In this document: positions 1-10,900 of the stretch, piece after piece
Layout: each line of letters starts with the position of its first letter
Numbering within the stretch: position 1 is the first letter of the stretch
From: Sipunculus nudus
Lineage: Eukaryota > Annelida > Sipuncula > Golfingiida > Sipunculidae
Length of the DNA stretch: 64,000 nt
Direction of reading: 5' to 3'
Assembly: GCA_026874595.1 (NCBI GenBank)
Contig: CM049319.1
Span: 13,233,601-13,297,600, forward strand
Notes under the pieces: generated by a model
Database searches by the model: none
What the model was told of the DNA's origin: nothing
What the model saw: only the letters and a program-made list of their open reading frames with translations
Program-made: the position numbers and the translations under genes

Positions 1-660
1 TTCCGGAATCTCTGCCCCGCCAAAATCATCTAAATAATTTATCACACTGAAACCCATCCGGTTAAAAATGTGCGATACTGCATTTGTTGTCTTTTGACAT
101 GCTACAGCCGCTGAGCGCAGTCCCATAGGTAGAACCCTATCCACATATAATTTTTAGTCCCATCTATATCCCAACAGGTGAATATCCCCCGGATCTACGT
201 GTAATTGCCGGTAGGCTCTTTTCAGATCCCTTTTGAACAATAAACAGCCCCTCCCCCTCTGCTTAACCAGATCGATCAGATCATCTACCGATGGATAAGT
301 AAGTTCTGAAGTTTCCCCCAAATAAGATTGCTTGGGTATCCCATCATTTACTGATCTACCCGGAGGAAAGCTCAAATCTACCACTATACTTCTTTCCGTA
401 CTATCACTCTTGGGAACTGACAATAAAGGAAATGTAACTATTGGAAACACAAATGGGCTTTTCTCCAAGGGTCCCAGAATTGCTCCATAGCTCTGCTCTT
501 TATCAATATAATTAGGAACATCCTTTGAATATATTGTCGCACTTCTATGATTAGCACCTGAAGATAATGGCGCTATGTCTAACTCATAGCCTACTGGCCA
601 ACCAAAAAAATCACTTTCCGAATCCCCCTGGCTATCTATCTCCTCATTGGAATCTGCCAT
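1..660 (-). pseudogene. DIRS-like retroelement reverse transcriptase, broken fragment
   Basis: Minus-strand reading starts with ATG at 658-660 and is open for 168 codons to an in-frame TAA at 154-156. The same frame then stays open for 51 more codons to the window edge, so one nonsense change interrupts an otherwise continuous domain. Visible features are a VPKSD...VDLSFPPGRSVNDGI block (residues about 82-108), the motif-A region FKRDLKRAYRQL (about 142-153, Asp145 being the likely metal ligand), and after the stop a LPMGLRSA block and the catalytic YLDD box at bases 25-36. From memory, the VDLS-PPG-SVNDGI and YLDDFGG signatures are typical of DIRS-type (tyrosine-recombinase) retrotransposons of invertebrates. 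RNase H and recombinase parts, if present, lie outside the window. The copy is inactive as read. Confidence 0.8.
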
Positions 661-663
661 TTC

Positions 664-771
664 TTACGGCTCTGTTTCTACTTTCTGCGTCTTACTATCT
701 TCATTAATTCCTTTGTCAGTATCTTTTTTTTTACTTTTCTTAGAACCCCCTCTTCCGTCTCCCGGGGCCAT
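664..771 (-). CDS. Small lysine-rich ORF upstream of the RT fragment
   Basis: A 35-codon minus-strand frame starts MAPGDGRGGSKKSKKKD and ends with TAA three bases before the ATG of the RT frame (TAA-GAA-ATG). It is basic and low-complexity. The close spacing suggests it is the 5' coding part of the same retroelement, or the N-terminal end of the polyprotein separated by a frame-breaking mutation. It could also be a chance frame. I do not recognise a domain. Confidence 0.3.
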   Translation of the reverse strand: MAPGDGRGGSKKSKKKDTDKGINEDSKTQKVETEP

Positions 772-1857
772 AATGACTGAGTTTCACTTACTCTAAAGAA
801 GCTAGTGCGTCACAACAATTACAAACACAAAATTATTACAAGTAATATATACAAATGAGCCGCCCGTTTGCCACAAATTTACCAATATATACAATAAATA
901 TATATCTATAAATATATATCTGCTTTTAATATGAGTAATCCAAAACGATATAACAAATTCCAGTTGCAAAAGCTGAACAAAATACGGTACCTGACCTTCT
1001 TCGATGTTTAGTGTTAGGAGGCAAACGGGCAACTGACGCAATTTCTAAACCTTTCTCTACCCGTGGTTTTTTTCCCGCGGGGACGTCAGGTGGGGATTAA
1101 CAAACACCTATGACGCTGTTGTTAGGGACCTTTCAATGTTTAAACCACGAAATATTGTGACGCCAATACATAAATTACACCCGGACATCCTCAACAATGT
1201 ATGAGTGATGCTCACCAACGTACTTCCGTGCGATGTGCAACAAACCATGTTTGAGCACCAGCGTATGTGTTCCTCGCTAAATTATAAAATTTAAAATATT
1301 TCATTTTAAATATTCACACTTGGTGTGCAGCTAAAGTTGTGTGCTTTCAGTGCTCAATATAGCATTTTTGGTCTCCAACTGGCACACTTTAGCAGACAAA
1401 TTTTCATTATCAGTTCCTGGCTTAAATACCCTTTCGTCCATTCTCCCTATATACACCTCTCACCGAGTTTGAAACTCGGTTTTTATAATATTTACTTTAT
1501 TTTTCAAGCATTTCACTTAGTTTCTTTTCAGTTACTGACCTGCCTGGCATACTGTCAAGTTCTTCTTCACAACAATTAAGAGAATGACAGTTAATATTCT
1601 GTTTTCTTTGTTTCAACGAATGATGAATCTGAGGAGCTACTAGATAAACCTGACCTCATACGTTTTCTTCTTCACCGTATGACATGCCAATACATTTCAC
1701 AAAAAAATATCATTTCTCCTCACTAAAGCAGGCCCAAGAGTTGATAAAGACTACATTTTACAAATAAACAAGTCACATATATAACAATTTTTCAGGAGCA
1801 TTAACATACCTCAGTGGCCACCTGGTCCCTTCAGCCAAAATGAAACAGGGTTCTAAT
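772..1857. other. AT-rich noncoding DNA, possible retroelement 5' flank
   Basis: No credible gene is visible. The GC-richer stretch near 1030-1100 may still belong to the retroelement at 1-771, but no terminal repeat partner lies in the window. A short 11-bp inverted pair, GCCCGTTTGCC (862-872) and its complement (1020-1030), is present; two copies of so short a match are not enough to call an element. Confidence 0.4.
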
Positions 1858-2252
1858 GTTTATTTTTTTAAAATATTTTTATTGTTGGAGGTAACCGCCT
1901 ACATTTTTTAATGCTAGCTTAACTATATATGTACATCTGCAGATTTCCATTCCGGTTTCGGACTATGTGACAGGACAGTATCACACGCTTCCTCTCATTT
2001 TATATCCTGGCGTTAACCAGGCCCGGTGACTACTGCACCTGCGGGCCCTGGGTTGGTAATCATACCATCGAGGACCCCCGTAAGGATCACTCGTTTGTGA
2101 GTGAAACACGGCCGTTGGGAACGACCTTCCCATTAAGCCTGCAGTGCGTTGGGTGGGGGCCGACCGTGAAAAACTTCACCGCCTCGGCTGAGATTCGAAC
2201 TCACGATCTCCCGGCTTTGAGTCCTGCGTTCTACCCCTGAGCCACAGAAGCC
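1858..2252 (-). mobile_element. tRNA-derived SINE, full copy with target-site duplication
   Basis: On the minus strand the element begins GGCTTCTGTGGCTCAGGGG, a pol III A box, with the B box GAGTTCGAATC about 35 bases further on (about 2188-2198). A non-tRNA body follows and ends in an A-rich tail (T-rich on plus at 1859-1870). It is flanked on both sides by the 10-bp direct repeat GGGTTCTAAT (1848-1857 and 2253-2262), the expected target-site duplication of a LINE-mobilised SINE. Its length is about 395 bp. A shorter, older copy of the same body is at 2836-2962. Confidence 0.85.
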
Positions 2253-2835
2253 GGGTTCTAATATTAGGTACAGCTGTACTGAGAGCAGGTTTGAATAGGC
2301 ACTCAAATGTCCTGTGACCCTAATCCCTGCTATTGATATATTTTAAAATTGAGAAATTTACAAATAACTCGAATGTTTCAAGCTTTTCATATTTTAAACT
2401 TACAAATATTTAAAAACTATATTTAGATAATTAAGATTATGCAAAAAGTTTTAAAATTTTACTTGCCTTAAGATGTGAAATTTAAGATATTTTGGGAGTG
2501 CTCCCTGGCTGGCACGCCCCCACTGCTTCCATGCGCTAGCTGACCAACAAGAATGTTAAACCTTCTAAATTCCCTTTCTGGATCCGTCCCTCTTTGTCTA
2601 GGGAAGACATTACACCAACCGATTTCTGAAGTCAATTTTCATCGAGCGAGACTACAAATTTTACTGGTAACAAGTTAAAGAGAATGGGGGATTTGATTCT
2701 CGATTTCATAAATAGGTGTGAACCCATAATAATTACTTCCCATCAACAACTCGCCCACAAAAATAACTTACCATGCCTTAAATTTTTTATCTATTAAAAT
2801 ATTTAATGTAACCTGAGATTCTGCAAAAAACTGGG

Positions 2836-2962
2836 TTTCGTTTGTGAGTAAAACACGGCCATAGGCACAGCCTTCCCAAAAAGTATGCAGTGGAAGCCAG
2901 CCTTTTGATTCGAACTCACGATCCCCTGGCATCGTCTTGTATTTACCTCAAGACCACAGAAG
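2836..2962 (-). mobile_element. Truncated second copy of the same SINE family
   Basis: Bases 2838-2892 match 2091-2145 of the full SINE closely (cgtttgtgagt.aaacacgg and ..ccttccca, atgcagtg). The tRNA-like B box is again visible as gattcgaactcacgatc on plus, and the degraded A-box end follows (accacagaag). It lies in the same orientation, about 750 bp away. It is more diverged than the first copy and has no clear target-site duplication. Confidence 0.75.
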
Positions 2963-4952
2963 TAGATACTGTTTAAATTTTATCCTGCAGCAATACTACG
3001 GAAAATTATGCATAAAAAAGTCCACATATTTCACATCTATCCCTCGCAGAAAGTTCAGAACAATACTTCTCAGAATTTTGCATAATTTTTACCGGAATCA
3101 TCAGTCTGTTCCCAGCAAGAGCTGTCAACAGGAGTCATATCTGTTTGTACCTCGATGCACTTTGATGACCCCTGAGGACCGGATCACCTGAGCCACTTTT
3201 AATTACTCACGCCAGGTAGCGCAAACTGTATCGTTTTCTTTGTGTGCTTTTATACATTAATTCACGTCTTGATCATATGGTATCAAGACGATTTGATAAT
3301 ATTAATTGAAAATGAACAAAAAAAAGGACTAGGAAACAGGGTATGGTGCAGTGTAAAAATTCTTCTCCTCATTTGCAGATATTATTTGACCTAATACAAT
3401 AAACAAGGAAAAAGATTGTAAATCTGAAATGCAATAATCAACCCTTGTTCGTAGATAATTTTGTTATCAAGAAACTGACCCTCTCTCATAACCTAAATGC
3501 GCCTTTCATATAAACACCGTCTTCATACTACTAAGTATGTGGCAGCCACGCTTTCACAGACCTTGATTCAGCGAGCCGTTCTGGCGTCTATTTCATAAAA
3601 AATGAACACGCCTGCAAGTGTTCGGGCTGAATCCAAAACTGCCAATGGAATCTAATTAATGAAATGTAATAAATATACAATGTTCCCACGCCGTTTGAAC
3701 AAAACACGTGTGCACAGGAAACGGGGCAGGTTTATATGGCTTTATTTGAATGGTCAAATTCTCAATGAACTCCCTGCAATGCTAAACGTTTGATATAAAC
3801 CTCGCCCCAGACGTGCTCCGGTATCTGCGTAAAACAAGTTGCAAGTCATTTTATTATTATTTCAATTTATCCATTACTCATACACGAATATAGGTATTAA
3901 TATAAAACCATGTGCATAAAAAACTGCCGAGAATATGTTTATAAACGGTACCCTGTTGTAGTGCCTGTCTAGTGACTTGATTGTCTTAAATGCGTACATA
4001 TTTCTGAGCGTTTTTTCTGCTGTCTTCCAAGACGATATGATAAGAGTTATTGAGAACTCTGGATAGATACGGAAGGCTAAATATAATTAGAAAGTCACAG
4101 TCAGCCTGGGAGACCTATCGGGGATATCGTTCTTGCTGTATGTTTTTTTTCCATATTTATCCAGAAACAGTGTAGATGCAAGCCCAGAAAATTTCTTTTT
4201 CCAATAAATGTCATATATACATTCAGTCTAATTATAAATATTATGTCACGATCCGGTGGGATCACAGCAACACTGCAGCCAGGTCAGTTGTTTTTAACCA
4301 GATACATATAGTCTGTTCGCAACAGCCTTTTACAGTGCACGTGTAACACACATGCAATCACTCTTTAATTTTTTTTCTCTGTATGGAATTTGCTCCATTC
4401 CCAGGACAGCTGGACGTGGATTTAGTGACTTTTTTCTAAGACAATAAGACATTTTCTTCGAGATATATAAATATTATCTTTTTTTACATTATATTATATT
4501 TCGGCAGTCTCCGCTGTTTTTAATTTGAAAATTATACTAAGTACACGGAAATGAGTAAAACACTTTCAATTGTAGTATCTGCTGTTTAAAAGGTTTCAGT
4601 TTACATGAATGGCTGCTCTGAATTAATTGCTATGGTGATTGGATGTTTCATGAAATATTATATATATGACTCCAAAAAACTGTCTGTTTTGACTGAGCCA
4701 GGCATTTTTAGCTACAATGGTTCAAAGATAATGGTTTCTTTGTCTAATTACCAAATCATCCCAGAATTCAACGCAGTTAATTGTTATGTGTTTCTATGTT
4801 CTTTATTTCTCATCTCGGTGTCTGGAGGTATATTACACAAATTTGCCCTCGTATCTCAAGATCAGCGTATCTCAGTAGAGATTCTGTGTGTGTATGTCTA
4901 TCCGTATGTATGTCCAGACCTTAACTCGACACTACATTACATTTCCACTTAA
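2963..4952. other. Noncoding AT-rich DNA
   Basis: I see no gene, RNA or structured repeat here. Short open frames (for example 4605-4952) have no recognisable domain, no codon-like pattern and no splice context that would make them exons. Confidence 0.4.
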
Positions 4953-5196
4953 AGACAGGTCTATAGATAGATCTTCAAGATAGGACTCAAAATAGGTCTT
5001 CAAGATAGGTCCCAAAATAGGTCTTCAAGACATGCAGGTCTCAATATAGGTCTTCAAGATAGGTCTCACGATTAGTCTCAAGATAGGTCTCAATAGAGTC
5101 TTCAAGATTGGTCTCATGTTAGGTCTCAAATTAGATCTTCAAGATAGGTCTCAAAGTAGGTCTCAAGATAAGTCTTCACGATAGGTCTCTACGATA
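4953..5196 (+). repeat. Minisatellite of TAGGTCTTCAAGA / TAGGTCTCAA units
   Basis: About 240 bp is built from roughly 12-13-bp monomers alternating between 'ataggtcttcaag' and 'ataggtctcaa', with scattered substitutions. The two monomer types suggest a higher-order unit of about 25 bp. The copies have diverged from one another, so it is not a recent expansion. Confidence 0.85.
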
Positions 5197-7848
5197 TTAT
5201 CAATATAACAGTCTTCATTCAGGGTAAGGAATCCAGAATCTAGAGTTCACAATTGAATATACTGCAGTCCACGCTGCATTCCCAAGGTTTCAGAACATCG
5301 GGAGCGAATGTCTGCAGTCGCAGACGGCCTTTTTAATTACAGGATCCCGTGTAAGGTTGACTATAGCTGAATCACAATATCTATTGATTTGAACTGTTAT
5401 ATGCCACAAGAGAGACAGGGAAAGAGAGAAACAGACAGACAGACAACGATAGAATTGAAAGAAATGGTAAGTCGAAAAGGCTTCAGGAGGGTTTATTGTA
5501 AAACGGCCATGCTGCGTGAGACTAATAATACAACCTATAGATCAACAGGTAAAGAGTGACTAATCTGAACACAGCCACAAGACACAGCGTATAAATATTC
5601 CTGATGACGATATATTAAATACACCAGATGAACCCTCTGCCGTCCGCAATTTGATGCAAATCTTATCAGTAATTAAACTCTGTTACCTCATTTTGAGTGT
5701 TACTCACCTGCAATACGCCCTAGTCTACACAGACACGTCATATTGTAAATATCAGTTGAGTTTTTTTCCTTTTCTACTCAAAATGACATATACATAATAA
5801 GGAACGTAAAATGCCTTTGCAATAGTTATAAATACCCCTCCCCTTCTACATACCGAACCTGAATATGTTCAGAGATGATTGATGTTGATAGAAATCCCTT
5901 TTACCACCAAAATAACGGCATCTTTTGGTCGCGAACCGCACTGCGTGTTCGGGCCAGTCAGAGAAGATTCACATGCATGCATTTAGTAATAAACCAGATA
6001 TTGCAGATTAAAAAAGTAATACAGCTTCCTAAAAATCAGTGAAGCTTGCAGATTTGACCAGAACGGAGCAAACGACCATTACCCGCAATGCGCATGCTCG
6101 GTTAACGATTCTGTTGATTGAAAAAGGTTGAATAGCCATACGATGTTTTTCAGATAATACTTTTAAACTCCTTACTGTAAGTACACCCGGAATGTAATAT
6201 GATACTCAACAAAACTTTAGGAGAGCAGGTAAGGTCTTTATTATATTCCGGTAAGAAACTTTTTATGGAAAATTTCGGTTATTTCATACCATCAAATGTT
6301 AATAATATGTAAACTTTTATATGACCTGTTTTATATAAATACAGAATCGGATTTGCAATTAATCCTGAAACATATAAAACAAACAATGAAGCATTTTTAA
6401 AATAAGGGGGAAACACAAAAATATATTCGATTTGCTATATTCTCTAAATCTAAAGCATCAGAGATCTGATACAAAAATACGACATAAAATGCAAATTCCA
6501 GTCAACAGAGAATACGATATAATAAATGCAGTTACCAGTCCACAGAGGTTGCCTCTGCCACCTGCATACTACTTGTTTCCGAGGGGTTTGAATTTCTGTT
6601 CTGTGGCTGTCAATGATGTCACTGATGTAAAACTCTTTAAAACTATTAAAAAGATTGACAATAAAAGCACACACTTTCAAACCTGAAACTAAAATGAACA
6701 ACATGAAATATTCATGATGTGCGATTGAAATTAGTCTTTGTTTTCATATTATTATTGATTGTCAAAAGATTTTGCCACCAACAAAAGGTCACCGTGGTAT
6801 TCTGGATATCAGGTCGGAGTGATTCGATAATTACTATAAGAGATAAATTCACTGAAAGAAAAGGAATAAAGCATATTAGGGGTGGAGAACTGGTGAGATG
6901 CCAGGCACATATGTAGCATTGTTAAGTCACAATAGGTCACGTCACAGGAGCAGTGTAGGCCGGTCTGGGGATAACCTGGCGGAGAATCACGAGCGAAAAA
7001 CTAATAAACGCTTCCTGCATTTCCTATTGTCCAACAAAATAAACTACAAAGCGCAATATTCACGACAGAGATTGGATGAGTTGGTTTGGTTTTGCCAGCA
7101 AGGCTAATCAGACCCGCTCTGACAGTGTCAAATAAAGTCACACGTGTTCTGCCACAGTGCTGGCAGATTAGCACCATTTACCGGCTCTGTCGCAAATGCG
7201 CATGCGCGAATTCAACTGTCGTCTGCCATCCGTGCTTAACAGGGTGGCAAAGCTCAGCACTGTGCTCCCAAAAGGGCGAAGAAATAGGCATTTTAGTCCC
7301 ATAGATTGGTTATATGTAAGTGATGGTTTGTTTACTGTGATCTCATAGGAATTCAGTGTTCATCCTGCAGTAAAACTTCCATACCTGATTTTACAAGGAA
7401 TGTAGGTTGACGCAAAGTTTGTGACCGAAATATTCCACCATGATCAACTAATCCCGCGTAAAAAAAATTAAAAACACAGCCAGGGTATCATCCTAAAATA
7501 TCTCTTTGGTCGTGTTATCGGCAGTCATGATATTTTGAAGTTCTCAAGATATTAAGTATTACGCTACAAAATAAACTATACCCATACAATAGGCCTATAC
7601 CCATGCTATAAAAATTCTAAACCCAGCCATGATGATCTGATTGATGCGCTTTATAATTACTGATAATAAAACAAATGTATTACACAATGGGGGCTTATAT
7701 CCATTTTTTTATGATTTTCAGATTACAACGTGGTCAGTCAGCGCAGGTTTGGCCTTCATTAGGCCTATATCTAAAGAGTTCACAATAGTTTAATTAACGT
7801 TATTCATTTGATCCGAGGTTATGATATACATGTATACATACATATACA

Positions 7849-7851
<3 letters not shown>
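5197..7851. other. Noncoding DNA with NRF1-like palindromes
   Basis: No gene can be supported. Bases 7080-7270 are less AT-rich and hold overlapping short open frames without recognisable domains. The palindromic motif TGCGCATGCGC occurs at 7197-7207, a shorter TGCGCATGC at 6089-6097, and another full copy lies at 10470-10480. Confidence 0.35.

Positions 7852-7899
<48 letters not shown>
7852..7899. repeat. (TA)n microsatellite
   Basis: About 24 uninterrupted TA dinucleotides directly abut the palindromic element that starts near 7900. Confidence 0.95.
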
Positions 7900-7903
<4 letters not shown>

Positions 7904-7996
7904 AATAGAAAGAACTAAACTAGGTCTTCTGCAGGCTAATTAGCTTCGTACCACACGCTCAGAGCGTGTGCCACTCTTCAGATGTTGTAGCCTGAC
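7900..7996 (+). mobile_element. Palindromic dispersed element, copy A
   Basis: The segment is shared with 19743-19840: 'agaactaaactaggt.ttctgca', then 'taatta', 'ttcgtaccacacgctc' and 'cttcagatgttgtagcc'. Both copies carry the hairpin CACACGCTC-A-GAGCGTGTG (here 7952-7970, 9-bp perfect arms). A (TA)n tract lies immediately 5'. It is probably a non-autonomous DNA element; the superfamily is not identified. Confidence 0.65.
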
Positions 7997-7999
7997 ATC

Positions 8000-10900
8000 A
8001 TAACACCTTACAAAAAGCTGACTACCATACAGTCTCTCCGTGACCTTCTCACTTTGCGGCCAGCAGATAATGGAGACCATTGTCACAATTGAGCAGTCTC
8101 AACGGACTCTATGATACGGGATGATATTTATTTTTAGGGCTTAGTCTATGACCAGTTTGTGGCTATGTATGCTTTATATACAGCAATATGATATAAGAAA
8201 GATAGGAAGCCTGCCGCTTTTCACGTTTTATATATCCAGTGCTAATCCTAAAACTAAACCTGTAGTTAAGACATAAGCTTCCAAAGACTTTGTCCTATAC
8301 CCCTGGAGAAATACTTATAAAATAGTGTCTTTTGATTCTTGTTAACGAGGGTTTCAAATTTGCGATATTCGACGAAAGGGAAATGAGCACGACCATAAGA
8401 ACTTCGGGAATATGGCGGACGCCTTATCCACACAGGTCAACAGTCCTTTAATATACAGCTTCATTTGCGCCTCGTGCACGTTATCTATGTTTGTAATACG
8501 ACCTCTGGAAAACTACAAAAGTTTCCTTTGTAATAGATCGGAGTCTTGTCTATCTGAATAGTTTGGGATTAACGTGGATATCGGCAGGGATTTACTCTGT
8601 GTAAATGGTTCGCAATATTTGTGGACAAACCACAGAGATATCAACCCGATGTGGTTTTATCACAGTTTTAAACTCAGGTCGCAAGACCTATACCAGCAAC
8701 AGTGGCATGAAAGCGTTTCAAATCCGTCGGTGTGCGGATGTTATTCTTTTTTTAAGACAGAATATTTTGTGAACCTTATTTAACCTTGTTGAGAAAAATC
8801 GTGGCCATTATGTAACTAATTGGACTTAGGTGATGAATTTCACTATATGTTTGAATGCCAATGTTTCAGAAACGAACGATTACAGTATATTCCCAGGAGA
8901 ATATTACGGTTACCAGACGAACTAATGATGTACGAGTAATTTAATACAATTCGTTGTCTCCCACGAATAGTGATATATTTTGTTAGTTTTTTTTTAACAC
9001 TGAGCTTATTGCCTCCTCACAACTATATTAATGTATCTGAGTACTCATATACTGTTAAAAAGGTGTGAGAAATAAACTATGTCTATGTCTATGTAGCGAC
9101 GAAACTCAAAAGTAATAAATCAAATAGTATCAGATTTATATTTTCTGCCAATAATAAACAGGATCCTCGTCAAATTACTAAGATTTTGAATAATCAATAT
9201 TATATATTATAATTTTAAAATATCAAATGATCAAAATAATAATGGCAGATAACTTTATGATAACTTTTCGAAAGTGTTTCCTTCGGAAAAAAACTGAAAA
9301 ATGAAAATCGCTCGAACCCTAGATTATGAAGCCAACAAAACTATTAGATTTTTTTGAGATTATATCAATTTTATTTATTGTGATAAGAAAATGTACCAGC
9401 GGGTTGATGATGTATTTATTTATGTTCGTCTGAGTGGGTCGCTGCCTGGTCATATATTTATACATAAGTGTAAAATATGAAGCATAAAGTTGCTGCAAAA
9501 GTATATAAAGTGTCACCGCCCGAGTGCTAGCTATGACCTAGGCGTGTCGTCTGGCGGTGTTTAAGCCAATGCCCCCAGCGAGATTTATCTGGATTAAATC
9601 CCGTGTCAAGATATAAGCAAACAGTATTCGTCATTATTGGCAAGTGTCGAAGAAGGCGGACTGTTCGGAAAATCCATTAGCTCTGACGTTATTTGTTCCT
9701 GGTCATTAGCACGATGAGTAAGCTTAATACAGCCACTAGCACCGATATGGATATTTACACCGATTAGTTTTTATAGCAGTTGTCGATATGACGTGATTGT
9801 AACATGAGCAGTTCAACTTGCCCCGGGATGTCGGTAAAACTGAGAAATTATCACGGACCTGTAACGGTTAGCGTATTTCGCATGGAGTTTGATTTGCAAG
9901 AAGTAACTGCAAACGTAAATTTCCCTTTTGCAAGAAGTTATTTTAACTCGAAACCATTAAGGGATTGTGGGAATGGCGAATTTTATTTCTCAACTTCAAA
10001 ATGAAAATGTGGTCAAACTCCAGCAAAAACAAAAAACCTTCTATGCACATCCTTCCAAATATTATTTATTTTATCAAATTTTTGAAACAACAAAAAGCCT
10101 CGAAACGATTGTGTTCCAACATTTAAATGCGCTATATTCAATCTCCTCATTATACGTATACGCAAGCTAATTAAAAGCCCAAATGCATTAAGGAAAATGA
10201 AAGTCTTTTCCCAAATCCCTAAACGTCAGTTTTACGATTAGAAACAAAATGGATAATGATAAAATGCTTAACAGACATTTTGACGCTGTGGTCATGCGGT
10301 CTATCATTTACATCTGCTATGATCAGTCCACAGGTAAAGATTAAAGAAGACGTATACTCTTAAATCAGAGCTTAGCTTTAACAGGTTACTAGCCTCTGTT
10401 TTCTGATTTCTCTCAACAAAACCTGCGATGCTGGCTCACCTGATCACAGCAGGTGACCATTCCATAAAATGCGCATGCGCATAGAACATTTCGTTGAATT
10501 AGGCATGTTACAAATCTTTCTCTGTACATATGCATTTTTTTCACTAAAAGTGATAATGATATCACAAAGAATATAATCATAAGGTGCTTTTTAATGAATA
10601 AAAATTGCCTGTTATAAATTATACATCAATTTTTACAGAAACTTTATCAAATACAGTTAAAATATATTTACGAAATTTTCAGCAAAGGAAAAACAATTCA
10701 ATTCATAATTATTAGTGCTATACCTCATATTAATGTAAATTGCTCTCGAGAACCGCTTTTAGAGACAGAAAAATAAAGAAAAAACAGAGCAATTCTCTGA
10801 GACAAATAAAGAATCTTTATAGAGTCCCTCACAAAGTGTGTTTTAGCGATTAAATCACGGGACATTGCAGGAAAGCAGACAAAAGCGAAAGGGGGATGTG

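Noticed and set aside
862-1030. 11-bp inverted repeat as transposon ends
   Set aside because: Too short, no target-site duplication, no second copy.
2175-2252. Apparent tRNA gene on the minus strand
   Set aside because: A and B boxes are present, but the acceptor and anticodon stems do not pair well and the segment is the head of a SINE with a target-site duplication.
4953-5196. CRISPR-like array
   Set aside because: Contiguous degenerate short monomers with no unique spacers, in a eukaryotic genome.
7952-7970. Helitron 3' hairpin
   Set aside because: CTAA follows the hairpin in one orientation in copy A, but copy B has TTAA and similarity continues past that point, so it is not an element end.
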